A stretch of DNA of 20,781 bases from DATBIS01 sp036556805 (GTDB taxonomy: Bacteria; Actinomycetota; UBA4738; HRBIN12). The notes beneath the pieces are model-generated. The model saw only the letters and a program-made list of their open reading frames with translations. It had not been told where the DNA came from and searched no databases. The translations under genes were made by a program, and so were the position numbers. The stretch is taken from positions 1-20,781 of the forward strand of contig DATBIS010000068.1 in NCBI GenBank assembly GCA_036556805.1. The letters run 5' to 3'. Below are positions 6,534 to 13,320 of the stretch, in pieces (within the stretch, counting starts at the first letter, position 1; each line of letters begins with the position of its first letter).

Positions 6534-7196
6534 ATGCCGGAAGCCTCGAGATCGGCGCTGTACAGCATCGGGGCGGTCGCTCGGATGCTCGGGGTGCAGC
6601 CGACGACGATCCGGACGTGGGAAGAGCGCTACGCCCTGATCGTTCCGGAGCGAAGCCCGGGCGGGCAGCGGTTGTTCTCACGGCAGCAGGTCGAGCACCT
6701 CCGCTTCGTGAAGGATCGGCTGGACGCCGGCATGCAGCCGGCCGACGCGCACCGGCTCCTCGCCGACATGATGGAGGGAGCTCCCCCCTCGGCCTCAGGA
6801 TCCGGACGTCCGCAGCTGCTGATCCTGCTCGCCGAGCGCGACCCGTACGCCGCCGAGCTTGAGGAGTATTTCCTGCAGACCGAGGGCTACTCGGTCGAGC
6901 TCACGTTCGACGCCGCCGAGACGTTGAGCCGGGCCGAGGGGCTATCCCCCGGCGTCGTGATCGTGGACCTGCTCATCTCGGGCGGCGAGGGCATGGAGCT
7001 CTGCCGTTCGATCAAGCGGCGCACCGATGCGCCGCTGCTTGCAGTCTCGGCGGTCGAGGCCCGTGACGAAGCGATGGCTGCCGGCGCCGAGGCGTTCCTG
7101 CAGAAGCCGCTCGACCCGCTCCAGCTGATCTCGACCGTGCGCGATCTCCTTGGGTCCAGTGCGTTCCTGCGAACCCCCGCCGTCGACACGACGTGA
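6534..7196 (+). CDS. MerR-type HTH fused to a response-regulator receiver domain
   Basis: This 220-residue predicted transcription factor has two domains. Residues 9-75 form a MerR winged helix: L-Y-S-I-G-A-V-A-R-M-L-G-V (9-21), T-T-I-R-T-W-E-E-R-Y (24-33) and R-S-P-G-G-Q-R-L-F-S (40-49), closest to the CarA/LitR-like branch that starts with W-E-x-R-Y. Residues 94-207 form a receiver: Asp145 in V-V-I-V-D-L is the phosphoacceptor, Ser172 the switch Ser/Thr and Lys191 in Q-K-P-L the conserved Lys. The acidic pocket reads E101-R102-D103, so one usual acid is replaced by Arg. MerR regulators normally carry effector-binding or coiled-coil C-termini, so this fusion is unusual. Its TGA overlaps the ATG of the KaiC-like gene (TGATG), implying coupled synthesis. 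No cognate kinase adjoins it. Confidence 0.9.
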   Translation: MPEASRSALYSIGAVARMLGVQPTTIRTWEERYALIVPERSPGGQRLFSRQQVEHLRFVKDRLDAGMQPADAHRLLADMMEGAPPSASGSGRPQLLILLAERDPYAAELEEYFLQTEGYSVELTFDAAETLSRAEGLSPGVVIVDLLISGGEGMELCRSIKRRTDAPLLAVSAVEARDEAMAAGAEAFLQKPLDPLQLISTVRDLLGSSAFLRTPAVDTT

Positions 7197-8623
7197 TGGA
7201 GCGGATCCCGAGCGGGCATCCCAACCTCGACAGGGTGCTGGACGGCGGGCTTCCTGCCCACAACATCACGATGATCCTCGGGCTTCCCGGCACCGGCAAG
7301 ACGATCCTCGCCCAGCAGTACGCCTTCGCGAACGCCACCGCAGATCGACCGTCCGTGTACCTCAGCACCGTCTCCGAGCCGTTCGACAAGATCCTTCGCT
7401 ACGGCCAGTCGTTGTCGTTCTTCGACGCTTCCGCGATCGGGCGCTCGGTGTTCTACGAGGATCTCGGCGCGGACCTGCATGTCGGCGGGTTGGACCTCGT
7501 GCTGAAGCGCGTCGAGGGCAGCATCAAAGATCGTCGGCCGGGCGTGCTCGTGATCGACAGCTTCAAGGCGCTCCGCGCGTACGCGGACACCGACGGGCAG
7601 TTCCGCCATTTCCTGCACGACCTCGCCGGGCGCGTGACGGCCTCGCCGATGACGTCGTTCTGGATCGGCGAGTACGACCAGTCGGAAATCGGGCATGCGC
7701 CCGAGTTCGCGGTAGCCGACGCGGTGATCTCGCTCACGTCCCCGCGCGTCGCGCAGCGTGAGACCCGCGCGCTTCAGGTGCTGAAGCTTCGCGGAAGCTC
7801 GTTCCTGCCCGGTGAGCACGCCTATCGCCTTACGCCAGAAGGGATCCGCGTGTTCCCCCGCCTCGCCGACCCCGCGGATCCGTCCGCGTACCCCATCTCG
7901 TCGGATCGGGATTCCTCCGGCATCGCTGCGTTGGACGAGATGCTGGGCGAGGGGTACTGGGCGGGAGCATCGACGCTGCTCGCGGGTCCGTCGGGGTCGG
8001 GGAAGACGCTCATGGGACTGCACTTCCTGTTCAACGGGGCGCGCATGGGACAACCCGGATTGCTGGCGACGCTCCAGGAGAATCCGACGCAGCTCGCGCG
8101 GATCGTCGGCGGCTTCGGGTGGAGCCTGGACGACGACCGCGTGCATCTCATGTACCGGCCGCCGGTGGACTTGTACCTCGACGAGTGGGTGTCCGACCTC
8201 CTGGAGACGTCGCAGCGAGTGGGCGCGCGCCGCATCCTCATCGACAGCCTCGGCGACCTGCAGTGGGCGTCTCCGGACGAGACGCGCTTCCGCGAGTACG
8301 CGTATTCCCTGTTGAACCGTTGCTCGCGAACGGGCGTCAGCGTGATGATGACCTACGAGATCCCCCAGCTCTTCGGCGTCACCCAGCTGTCCGATGTCGG
8401 CGGCTCTCATCTCTCGGACAACGTGGTCCTGCTTCAGTTTGTGCGCGAGGGCTCACGGATCCGACGGGCGCTCGCCGTGATGAAGACCCGGGCGAGCGAG
8501 CACCAGCCGGAGATCCGGGAGTTCCTCATCTCGTCGGACGGCATCGTATTGGGGGACGAGATCGCCCTCGACCAACGCGTCGGCGAGGGCGTTCCGCACG
8601 CTTCGCGACCCTCGCGGCGCTAG
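7196..8623 (+). CDS. Double-domain KaiC-like ATPase
   Basis: The 475-residue protein carries two tandem KaiC/RecA-type domains (about 1-225 and 236-455), the layout of the cyanobacterial clock ATPase. Walker A motifs are G-L-P-G-T-G-K-T (29-36) and G-P-S-G-S-G-K-T (264-271); Walker B strands end at Asp121 and Asp350. The catalytic Glu pair of KaiC appears as S60-E61 in domain 1 and Q294-E295 in domain 2, one acid each. The autophosphorylation segment aligns as S-H (404-405) where KaiC has Ser431-Thr432, so the Ser is kept and the Thr is lost. The start is ATG 7196, which overlaps the upstream TGA; an adjacent GTG at 7193 is possible. No KaiA or KaiB gene is present. Outside cyanobacteria such proteins are linked to signalling and stress rather than proven clocks. 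Confidence 0.92.
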   Translation: MERIPSGHPNLDRVLDGGLPAHNITMILGLPGTGKTILAQQYAFANATADRPSVYLSTVSEPFDKILRYGQSLSFFDASAIGRSVFYEDLGADLHVGGLDLVLKRVEGSIKDRRPGVLVIDSFKALRAYADTDGQFRHFLHDLAGRVTASPMTSFWIGEYDQSEIGHAPEFAVADAVISLTSPRVAQRETRALQVLKLRGSSFLPGEHAYRLTPEGIRVFPRLADPADPSAYPISSDRDSSGIAALDEMLGEGYWAGASTLLAGPSGSGKTLMGLHFLFNGARMGQPGLLATLQENPTQLARIVGGFGWSLDDDRVHLMYRPPVDLYLDEWVSDLLETSQRVGARRILIDSLGDLQWASPDETRFREYAYSLLNRCSRTGVSVMMTYEIPQLFGVTQLSDVGGSHLSDNVVLLQFVREGSRIRRALAVMKTRASEHQPEIREFLISSDGIVLGDEIALDQRVGEGVPHASRPSRR

Positions 8624-8677
8624 GGTGGGCGCGCGTCCGCACCTGTTCCGACACCACGCGAGCCGCCGGCTGGTCCG

Positions 8678-9265
8678 TCAGGGGTCGTGGCGCAAGAACC
8701 AGATGTGCGGGCCGCCGCCGGGCGCGTCGCCGTCCAGCACGACGCGGAAGCCGAGGTGCTCGTAGATCGGGACGTTGCCGGATCGGGCCGTCTCGAGGAA
8801 CGCGGGCACGCCGTCCGCCTTCGCCATCGCGAGACCCCATTCGATCAACGCGCGGCCCACGCCCCTGCCGCGGTGCTCCGCGTCCACCCCGATGTGGTCG
8901 AGGTACCAGTGCGGCTCGTCGGGCATGTTCTCCGTGAGCCAGTCCCAGAACGACGCGTAGCGGCCGCCGCCGTCGTCGAAGAGCGATGCCATCCTTCGCC
9001 GGACCTCGCGATCGATCTCCACGAAGGTCGCCTCGTGGCCGGGTGGGAACCAGGCGGCCGCGCCGAGGCCTCGGCTCGCCTCCCAGAGCATCCCCAGCTC
9101 GGCGATCGGCTCCTCCAGCCACTGGAACATCAGCCGGACGTGCTCCTCCGTCGAGCCGGGCGGCAGAGGCCAGGTCACCATCGGGTCCCCCGCGAACGCG
9201 CGAGCCATCAGTCTCGCGATGTCGGGCACTCGCTCGCGCCCGGCGCGTGAGATCTCGATCGTCAC
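8678..9265 (-). CDS. GNAT-family N-acetyltransferase
   Basis: The 195-residue enzyme starts at GTG 9265 (M-T-I-E-I-S-R-A-G). The acetyl-CoA-binding motif A is clear: H-W-Y-L-D-H-I-G-V (119-127) leads into H-R-G-R-G-V-G-R-A-L (131-140), matching Q/R-x-x-G-x-G/A, and I-Y-E-H-L-G-F-R-V (167-175) is the usual motif B. The N-terminal A-R-L-M-A-R-A-F-A-G-D-P-M segment is typical of a GNAT subgroup often annotated as acetyltransferases of small molecules. The acceptor is unknown. It lacks an SD; a TAGGGT box lies 5 nt before the start. It is convergent with the KaiC-like gene and lies 19 nt downstream of the cupin stop on the same strand, so some readthrough co-expression is likely. Confidence 0.9.
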   Translation of the reverse strand: MTIEISRAGRERVPDIARLMARAFAGDPMVTWPLPPGSTEEHVRLMFQWLEEPIAELGMLWEASRGLGAAAWFPPGHEATFVEIDREVRRRMASLFDDGGGRYASFWDWLTENMPDEPHWYLDHIGVDAEHRGRGVGRALIEWGLAMAKADGVPAFLETARSGNVPIYEHLGFRVVLDGDAPGGGPHIWFLRHDP

Positions 9266-9270
9266 GGCGG

Positions 9271-9276
9271 ACCCTA
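9271..9276 (-). promoter_or_regulatory. Putative -10 box (TAGGGT) of the acetyltransferase gene
   Basis: Minus-strand TAGGGT fits TANNNT and ends 5 nt before GTG 9265, which has no SD. No clear -35 is seen, and the gene could also be served by readthrough from the cupin gene. Confidence 0.35.
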
Positions 9277-9284
9277 CGCCACGA

Positions 9285-9626
9285 CTAGGGCTCCGCCGAC
9301 GCGAGCACCCACATCTCTTCGAACGGGACGGTGATGTCCCAGATCGTCTCGACGCCGGGCGGCAGCGAGAACGAGTCGCCCACGGCAAGCTCCAGCGTCG
9401 GACCGCCGGCGATCCGGATCCGCACCGAACCCTCGAGGATGAGCGCCACCTCACGTTCTTCGGGCATCCACGTCACCGGGCCGTCGACGCTCGTGAACCG
9501 CGTGCGCCCGGCATAAAGACCGTCCGCGTGCACGAGCTCCTGCATCTCGCTGCCCGGTACCTGCTGGTCGAGACCCCACTCGTCGTCCGACCCCTTCAGC
9601 ACGAACACGCCTGCATGCGGCTCCAT
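9285..9626 (-). CDS. Single-domain cupin protein (Cupin_3/EutQ-like)
   Basis: The 113-residue product is a small beta-barrel: F-T-S-V-D-G-P-V-T-W-M-P-E-E-R-E-V-A-L-I-L-E-G-S-V (44-68) is cupin motif 1 and G-D-S-F-S-L-P-P-G-V-E-T-I-W-D-I (83-98) motif 2, matching the (S)-ureidoglycine aminohydrolase/EutQ-like group (Cupin_3). The usual motif 1 His ligands are absent, so metal binding and catalysis are doubtful. ATG 9626 is the first available start because TGA lies two codons before it in frame. That start has no SD. An in-frame 18-codon ORF with an excellent SD ends at that TGA, suggesting that the natural N-terminus has been split off or that a leader peptide is used. Confidence 0.82.
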   Translation of the reverse strand: MEPHAGVFVLKGSDDEWGLDQQVPGSEMQELVHADGLYAGRTRFTSVDGPVTWMPEEREVALILEGSVRIRIAGGPTLELAVGDSFSLPPGVETIWDITVPFEEMWVLASAEP

Positions 9627-9629
9627 GGC

Positions 9630-9686
9630 TCAGACGTTCGCGACCTGTGCGCAATCCGCGCCGTGGAAGTCCTCCGTACGCGCCAT
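9630..9686 (-). CDS. 18-codon ORF in frame with the cupin (leader peptide or split N-terminus)
   Basis: ATG 9686 is preceded at 7 nt by AGGGGG, the strongest SD near this gene, and encodes MARTEDFHGADCAQVANV before TGA (9632-9630). The next codons are GCC-ATG, the cupin start, in the same frame. Three readings are possible: a leader peptide with re-initiation at the cupin, an N-terminal extension interrupted by a nonsense mutation or sequencing error, or TGA readthrough. A TAGAGT box lies about 26 nt upstream of the ATG. Confidence 0.4.
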   Translation of the reverse strand: MARTEDFHGADCAQVANV

Positions 9687-9727
9687 GACCAGCCCCCTTT
9701 TGAACGTGGGGCGACTCTAATCGGTAT

Positions 9728-9776
9728 GGGTCGGCCCGGCCGCCGTCTCTCGCAAGCCGACGACCGGGCCCGACCC
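9728..9776 (-). terminator. Long GC-rich stem-loop after the membrane-protein gene
   Basis: GGGTCGGCCCGG (9728-9739) and CCGGGCCCGACCC (9764-9776) form a 12-bp stem with a single bulge and a 24-nt loop. It begins 14 nt after the stop of the 9791-10543 gene, where a transcription terminator is expected. There is no U-tract, which is common in high-GC actinomycetes. It could equally be an mRNA-stabilising hairpin. Confidence 0.4.
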
Positions 9777-9790
9777 GGAATCAGGGACTC

Positions 9791-10543
9791 CTAGCCGTTC
9801 ACGTACCGCACGTAGTCGGCCACGTGCTCTTCCCAGAGCGCGTTCGACCGGTCGGTGTGCGACTCCTCGCCGCCATCGTTGATGTACATGACCTTGAAGT
9901 CCTTCGGATAGGTGGCGCGCACCCAGTCCCGGAAGGGCTCCCACATCTGGGGGCTGAACTTCGAGAGTTCGAAGTTGAGTGCGGCACTGATGACCTTGCC
10001 GTCACGTACGGAGAGGTCGAGGGTGCTCCCGGTGAACGGGCCTCGCCCGATCTGCTCCGAGCCGAACAGGTGGAACGAGATCGAGCACTGGACGTCGACG
10101 ATCACGGCGGGCGGGCTCACCTGCGCGCACCCGTCGAACGTCTGCTCGTAGCCGGCGGCCTGGAGCCACAGCATCGTGCGACGAAGCGCGCCGTCCGTGT
10201 CTCCGAACGTGTGCAGGTCGACGATCGGGTCGAGCAAGGCGTAGACACCCTCCGTATCGCCCACGCCGAAGAGGTCGACGAAGTTCGTCGCGACCTCGAT
10301 CGCTTGCACGTCCACCTGTGGACCGATCGTGTTCGAGCTCGCAGGCGTCGGCTTCGTGGGACCGCCGCGCGCCGAGAGGATCACGGCGACGGCCGCCACG
10401 CAGATTGCGGCCGCGACGGCGATCGCGCCGAGCTTCCGGTTGCGCTGCCGCTTCCGCTGGTGGTTGAACTGACGCTCGACGAAGCCCGGCTCGGGACGAA
10501 CCTTCTGGGTCGCCATGCGGAACACCTCCTGCACGTCAGGCAT
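9791..10543 (-). CDS. Membrane-anchored ECF partner (anti-sigma-like) with exported NTF2/SnoaL-like domain
   Basis: This 250-residue protein has a short cytoplasmic N-terminus (V-Q-E-V-F-R-M-A-T-Q-K-V-R-P-E-P-G, 4-20), a basic stretch K-R-Q-R-N-R-K, one TM helix (about 38-58) and an exported C-terminal domain. The domain opens with V-A-T-N-F-V-D-L-F-G-V-G-D-T-E-G-V and ends near residue 240, a pattern like SnoaL/NTF2 folds; Cys139 and Cys153 could form a disulfide. Its start (ATG 10543, AAGGAG 6 nt upstream) overlaps the end of the sigma gene by 8 nt. Position, topology and the recurring 'V-F-R-M-A-T-Q-K-V' N-terminus in ECF-linked proteins suggest an anti-sigma factor that senses an extracytoplasmic signal. 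It lacks the H-x3-C-x2-C zinc motif, so this is inference. Confidence 0.8.
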   Translation of the reverse strand: MPDVQEVFRMATQKVRPEPGFVERQFNHQRKRQRNRKLGAIAVAAAICVAAVAVILSARGGPTKPTPASSNTIGPQVDVQAIEVATNFVDLFGVGDTEGVYALLDPIVDLHTFGDTDGALRRTMLWLQAAGYEQTFDGCAQVSPPAVIVDVQCSISFHLFGSEQIGRGPFTGSTLDLSVRDGKVISAALNFELSKFSPQMWEPFRDWVRATYPKDFKVMYINDGGEESHTDRSNALWEEHVADYVRYVNG

Positions 10544-11039
10544 CCCGAGCTCCTTCCGTCGCCTTCAGGGCCCTCCGACCTTGGCTCGCCAAGTTCCGGA
10601 CCGTCGACGGCCGGACGCGCAGGATGCGCGCCGCCTGCTCGGATCCGTACCCGAGCAGGTCCACGAGCAGGAGGGCGGCCCGCTGTCGAGGCGTGAGTCC
10701 CATGAGGAGCCGCCGCACGTCGGCGCGCATCTCCGCCTCGACGAACTCGTCACGCGGGTCGACCGCGGGAACGTGCTTCCGGATCGCGATCGCCGCACGG
10801 CGCCGACGCATCCGGAACCCGTTCAGGGCGACGCGGAAGAGGTAGCCGGTGGGGTCCTCGATCTCCTCGATCGATCCCCACCGTTCCCAGAGCCTCATGA
10901 AGGCCTCTTGGGAAAGATCCTCCGCGTCCTCGCGGCTCCCGGTGACGAAGTAGAGGGCCTTGTACAGACGCTCGTGCTCTTCCGCGACGAACGTGTCAAA
11001 GCGGGCCCATGCCTCGACGCGCTCGGTCGGGAGCGACAC
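10536..11039 (-). CDS. ECF-type RNA polymerase sigma factor
   Basis: The 167-residue sigma factor starts at GTG 11039, which has AAGGAG 5 nt upstream; an in-frame ATG at 11075 is a weaker choice. Region 2 covers F-V-A-E-E-H-E-R-L-Y-K-A-L and D-A-E-D-L-S-Q-E-A-F-M-R-L-W (about 17-55), which binds core enzyme and the -10 element. Region 4 covers L-T-P-R-Q-R-A-A-L-L-L-V-D-L-L-G-Y and V-R-P-S-T-V-R-N-L-A-S-Q-G-R-R-A-L (about 115-158), which reads the -35. It resembles the SigE-like actinomycete ECFs. The stop overlaps the following membrane-protein gene, its probable regulator. It is divergent from the HisKA_3 kinase gene. I could not identify an auto-regulated promoter of the GGAAC/CGTC type. 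Confidence 0.92.
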   Translation of the reverse strand: MSLPTERVEAWARFDTFVAEEHERLYKALYFVTGSREDAEDLSQEAFMRLWERWGSIEEIEDPTGYLFRVALNGFRMRRRRAAIAIRKHVPAVDPRDEFVEAEMRADVRRLLMGLTPRQRAALLLVDLLGYGSEQAARILRVRPSTVRNLASQGRRALKATEGARDA

Positions 11040-11162
11040 GACCTCTCCTTCTGCTCGCACGTCACGTGGATGCATGAGCGCCCGGTTTCGTCTAGGCGGG
11101 CGGGCCGGAGCGTACGCCCGGTAGGGGTGCCAGCACACCGGCGAAGCCACCGGTGGTCTCCC

Positions 11163-11192
11163 TTGGAGCGCCGGTACCAGGGATGACAACAT
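11163..11192 (+). promoter_or_regulatory. Putative leaderless promoter of the histidine kinase gene
   Basis: TTGGAG (11163-11168), an 18-nt spacer and CAACAT (11187-11192) lie 6 nt before GTG 11199. The -10 is weaker than the others, but geometry and the lack of an SD agree. Confidence 0.4.
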
Positions 11193-11198
11193 CGCGGC

Positions 11199-13265
11199 GT
11201 GAACGTGCGCCGGATCGCCCTGGGCGTGGACGTCGCCCTGCTCGTCGCGGCGGTGGCGGCCGATGCCTGGGAGCCGAGGGCCGGCGGCGCAGGCTTCTGG
11301 TACCTCATCCTGGTCGGCGGGCCGCTCTCCCTCGTCTGGGTCTGGGTGGGATCGCTCCTCGTGTCGCGCGAGCCGCGCAACGCGATCGGCTGGATCGAGG
11401 GCGGGTTCGGGCTCGCCTTCCCCGTGGTCGGGTTCAGCTCCGTGCTCGGCGCCGCCTTGCTCTATCGAGACATCCACTCCCTACCCGGCGTCTGGCTCGG
11501 GTGGTTCGGCGGCCTCGTGGTCGGGCTGCCAATGTTCCTGCCGTTCCTCTTCCTGCTCTTCCCCACCGGCCATCTGTTATCGCGACGATGGAGGATCCCC
11601 GCGTGGATCGCGGGGGCGGTGGGGCTTACCGGAATCCTCGTGACCGCGCTGACGCCCGACCCGAGCCTCAACAACGTCTACGACGTGGGGCTCGTCGTGC
11701 CGAACCCGGCAGGCGTCCCGTTCCTGCGCAGCGTGGGCGAGCCCATTTCCTTCTTCAGCATCCTCACCGTCGTGGCGATGAGCGTGGTCGCGGCGGTCTC
11801 GCTCGTGTTGAGGTTCCGCCGATCGACGGGCGACCAGCGTCAGCAGATCCGATGGCTGGCCTTCGTCGCCGGCGCCGCCGGATCGCTGCTGACCGTGATG
11901 GCGCTCCTCTCGGTGTTTTCCCTGGTGCTGCCGCTCGAACGTACCCCTGCGGTCGGCGGGATCTTCGTCGTGTCGTTCTTCCTGTTCATCACCCTGTTGG
12001 CGGCCGGGATCCCGCTCGCGACCGGCGTCGCGATCCTGAAGTACCACCTCTACGACCTCGACGTCGTCATCAAGAAGACGGTGCAGTACGCGGTGCTGGT
12101 CGGAGTGCTCGTCGTGGTCGTCGGCCTCCTCGCCCTCGCCATTCCGGTCCTCCTCGTCGGAAGCGCGACCGACCAGGCGATCCCGATCATCGTGATCGGC
12201 GTGGTGCTCGCGGCGATCCTCGCGTGGATCCCGAGACCCGCCCGGAGACTCGCCGACCGACTGGTCTACGGAAAGCGCGCGACGCCGTACGAGGTCCTGT
12301 CCGAATTCTCCGAACGCGTCGGTGAGACGTACTCCGCCGACGACGTGCTGCCTCGGATGGCGGCCGTGCTCGGCGAGGGCACCGGCGCGGCGAAGGCGAC
12401 CGTGTGGCTGAACGTCGGCGGCGTCCTACGACCCGAGGCCGTTTGGCCGCCGGGCACCACTCCCCCCGCCGAGACGCCCCCGGATCTCGTCAACGTGAGC
12501 GATCGGGGGGAGCGGTTCGGCGGGCTCTCGGTCGAGATGCCGCCCGACGACCCGATGAACTCGACGAAGGAGCAGCTCGTGCGCGACCTCGCCGCCCAGG
12601 CCGGGCTCGTGCTGCGCAACGTCCGGCTGATCGAGGAGCTTCGCGACTCGCGCCGGCGTCTGGTCGCCGCCCAGGACGAGGAACGGCGCAGGCTCGAGCG
12701 CGACATCCACGACGGCGCGCAGCAGCAACTGGTGGCGCTCGCGGTGAAGGCGCGGCTCGCGCGGCAGCTGACGTCGCGCGATCCTGCAAAGGCCGCGGAG
12801 ATGCTCGAACAGATCGAGGCCGAGACGCAGTCGGCCCTCGAGGACCTCCGCGACCTCGCGCACGGCATCTACCCGCCGCTGCTCGCGGACCGAGGTCTCG
12901 TGAGCGCGCTCGAGGCACAGGCCCGGAAGGCACCGATCCCGGTGACGATGCGGCAAGACGGCGTGGGTCGCTACCCGCCCGACGCCGAGGCGGCCGTGTA
13001 CTTCTGCGTGCTCGAGGCCCTGCAGAACGTCGGGAAGTACGCGAACGCCTCGCGCGTGGAGGTGCGGCTGTACCAGTCGGACTCGACGCTGCGGTTCGCG
13101 GTCGAGGACGACGGCGCCGGCTTCGACGTCGATTCGCGCGGCAGCGGCCGCGGCCTCACGAACATGCGCGACCGGCTCGACGCGCTCGGCGGAGCGCTCG
13201 TCATTGATTCCGCTCCCGGCCGCGGTGCGACGGTGTCGGGCACCGTCCCCGTGCCGGCCCCCTGA
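11199..13265 (+). CDS. Multi-pass membrane sensor histidine kinase (HisKA_3 / NarL-partner type)
   Basis: The 688-residue kinase has an N-terminal membrane region of about ten hydrophobic segments (1-345), including A-I-L-K-Y-H-L-Y-D-L-D-V-V-I-K-K-T (278-294), a segment characteristic of a widespread actinomycete kinase subgroup. A GAF-like linker (about 365-475) follows, then the HisKA_3 helix E-E-R-R-R-L-E-R-D-I-H-D-G-A-Q-Q-Q with phosphoacceptor His504, and a HATPase_c domain: N-box E-A-L-Q-N-V-G-K-Y-A (606-615), D-D-G-A-G-F (637-642) and G-R-G-L-T-N-M-R-D-R (650-659). All catalytic motifs look intact. Its partner should be a LuxR/NarL-type regulator, but none lies in the window, so it is an orphan here. 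It is divergent from the ECF sigma gene across a 159-nt gap. Confidence 0.93.
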   Translation: MNVRRIALGVDVALLVAAVAADAWEPRAGGAGFWYLILVGGPLSLVWVWVGSLLVSREPRNAIGWIEGGFGLAFPVVGFSSVLGAALLYRDIHSLPGVWLGWFGGLVVGLPMFLPFLFLLFPTGHLLSRRWRIPAWIAGAVGLTGILVTALTPDPSLNNVYDVGLVVPNPAGVPFLRSVGEPISFFSILTVVAMSVVAAVSLVLRFRRSTGDQRQQIRWLAFVAGAAGSLLTVMALLSVFSLVLPLERTPAVGGIFVVSFFLFITLLAAGIPLATGVAILKYHLYDLDVVIKKTVQYAVLVGVLVVVVGLLALAIPVLLVGSATDQAIPIIVIGVVLAAILAWIPRPARRLADRLVYGKRATPYEVLSEFSERVGETYSADDVLPRMAAVLGEGTGAAKATVWLNVGGVLRPEAVWPPGTTPPAETPPDLVNVSDRGERFGGLSVEMPPDDPMNSTKEQLVRDLAAQAGLVLRNVRLIEELRDSRRRLVAAQDEERRRLERDIHDGAQQQLVALAVKARLARQLTSRDPAKAAEMLEQIEAETQSALEDLRDLAHGIYPPLLADRGLVSALEAQARKAPIPVTMRQDGVGRYPPDAEAAVYFCVLEALQNVGKYANASRVEVRLYQSDSTLRFAVEDDGAGFDVDSRGSGRGLTNMRDRLDALGGALVIDSAPGRGATVSGTVPVPAP

Positions 13266-13293
13266 CCTGGGCCGACGGCCCGCTCGCTATGCT
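13263..13293 (+). promoter_or_regulatory. Promoter of the 11-mer-repeat protein gene, with a small hairpin in the spacer
   Basis: TATGCT (13288-13293) is a good -10; a TGACCT at 13263-13268 (19-nt spacer) overlaps the kinase stop codon and could act as -35. The spacer contains the perfect repeat GGGCC-GAC-GGCCC (13269-13281), which may be an operator or a weak terminator for the kinase mRNA. Confidence 0.4.
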
Positions 13294-13320
13294 GGATCGT
13301 TCGCACGCGAGGGGGTGAAC

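Noticed and set aside
8624..8677. Possible hairpin between the convergent KaiC-like and acetyltransferase genes
   Set aside because: GGTGGGC...GTCCGCACC pairs for only 4 bp before mismatches; not enough for a terminator.
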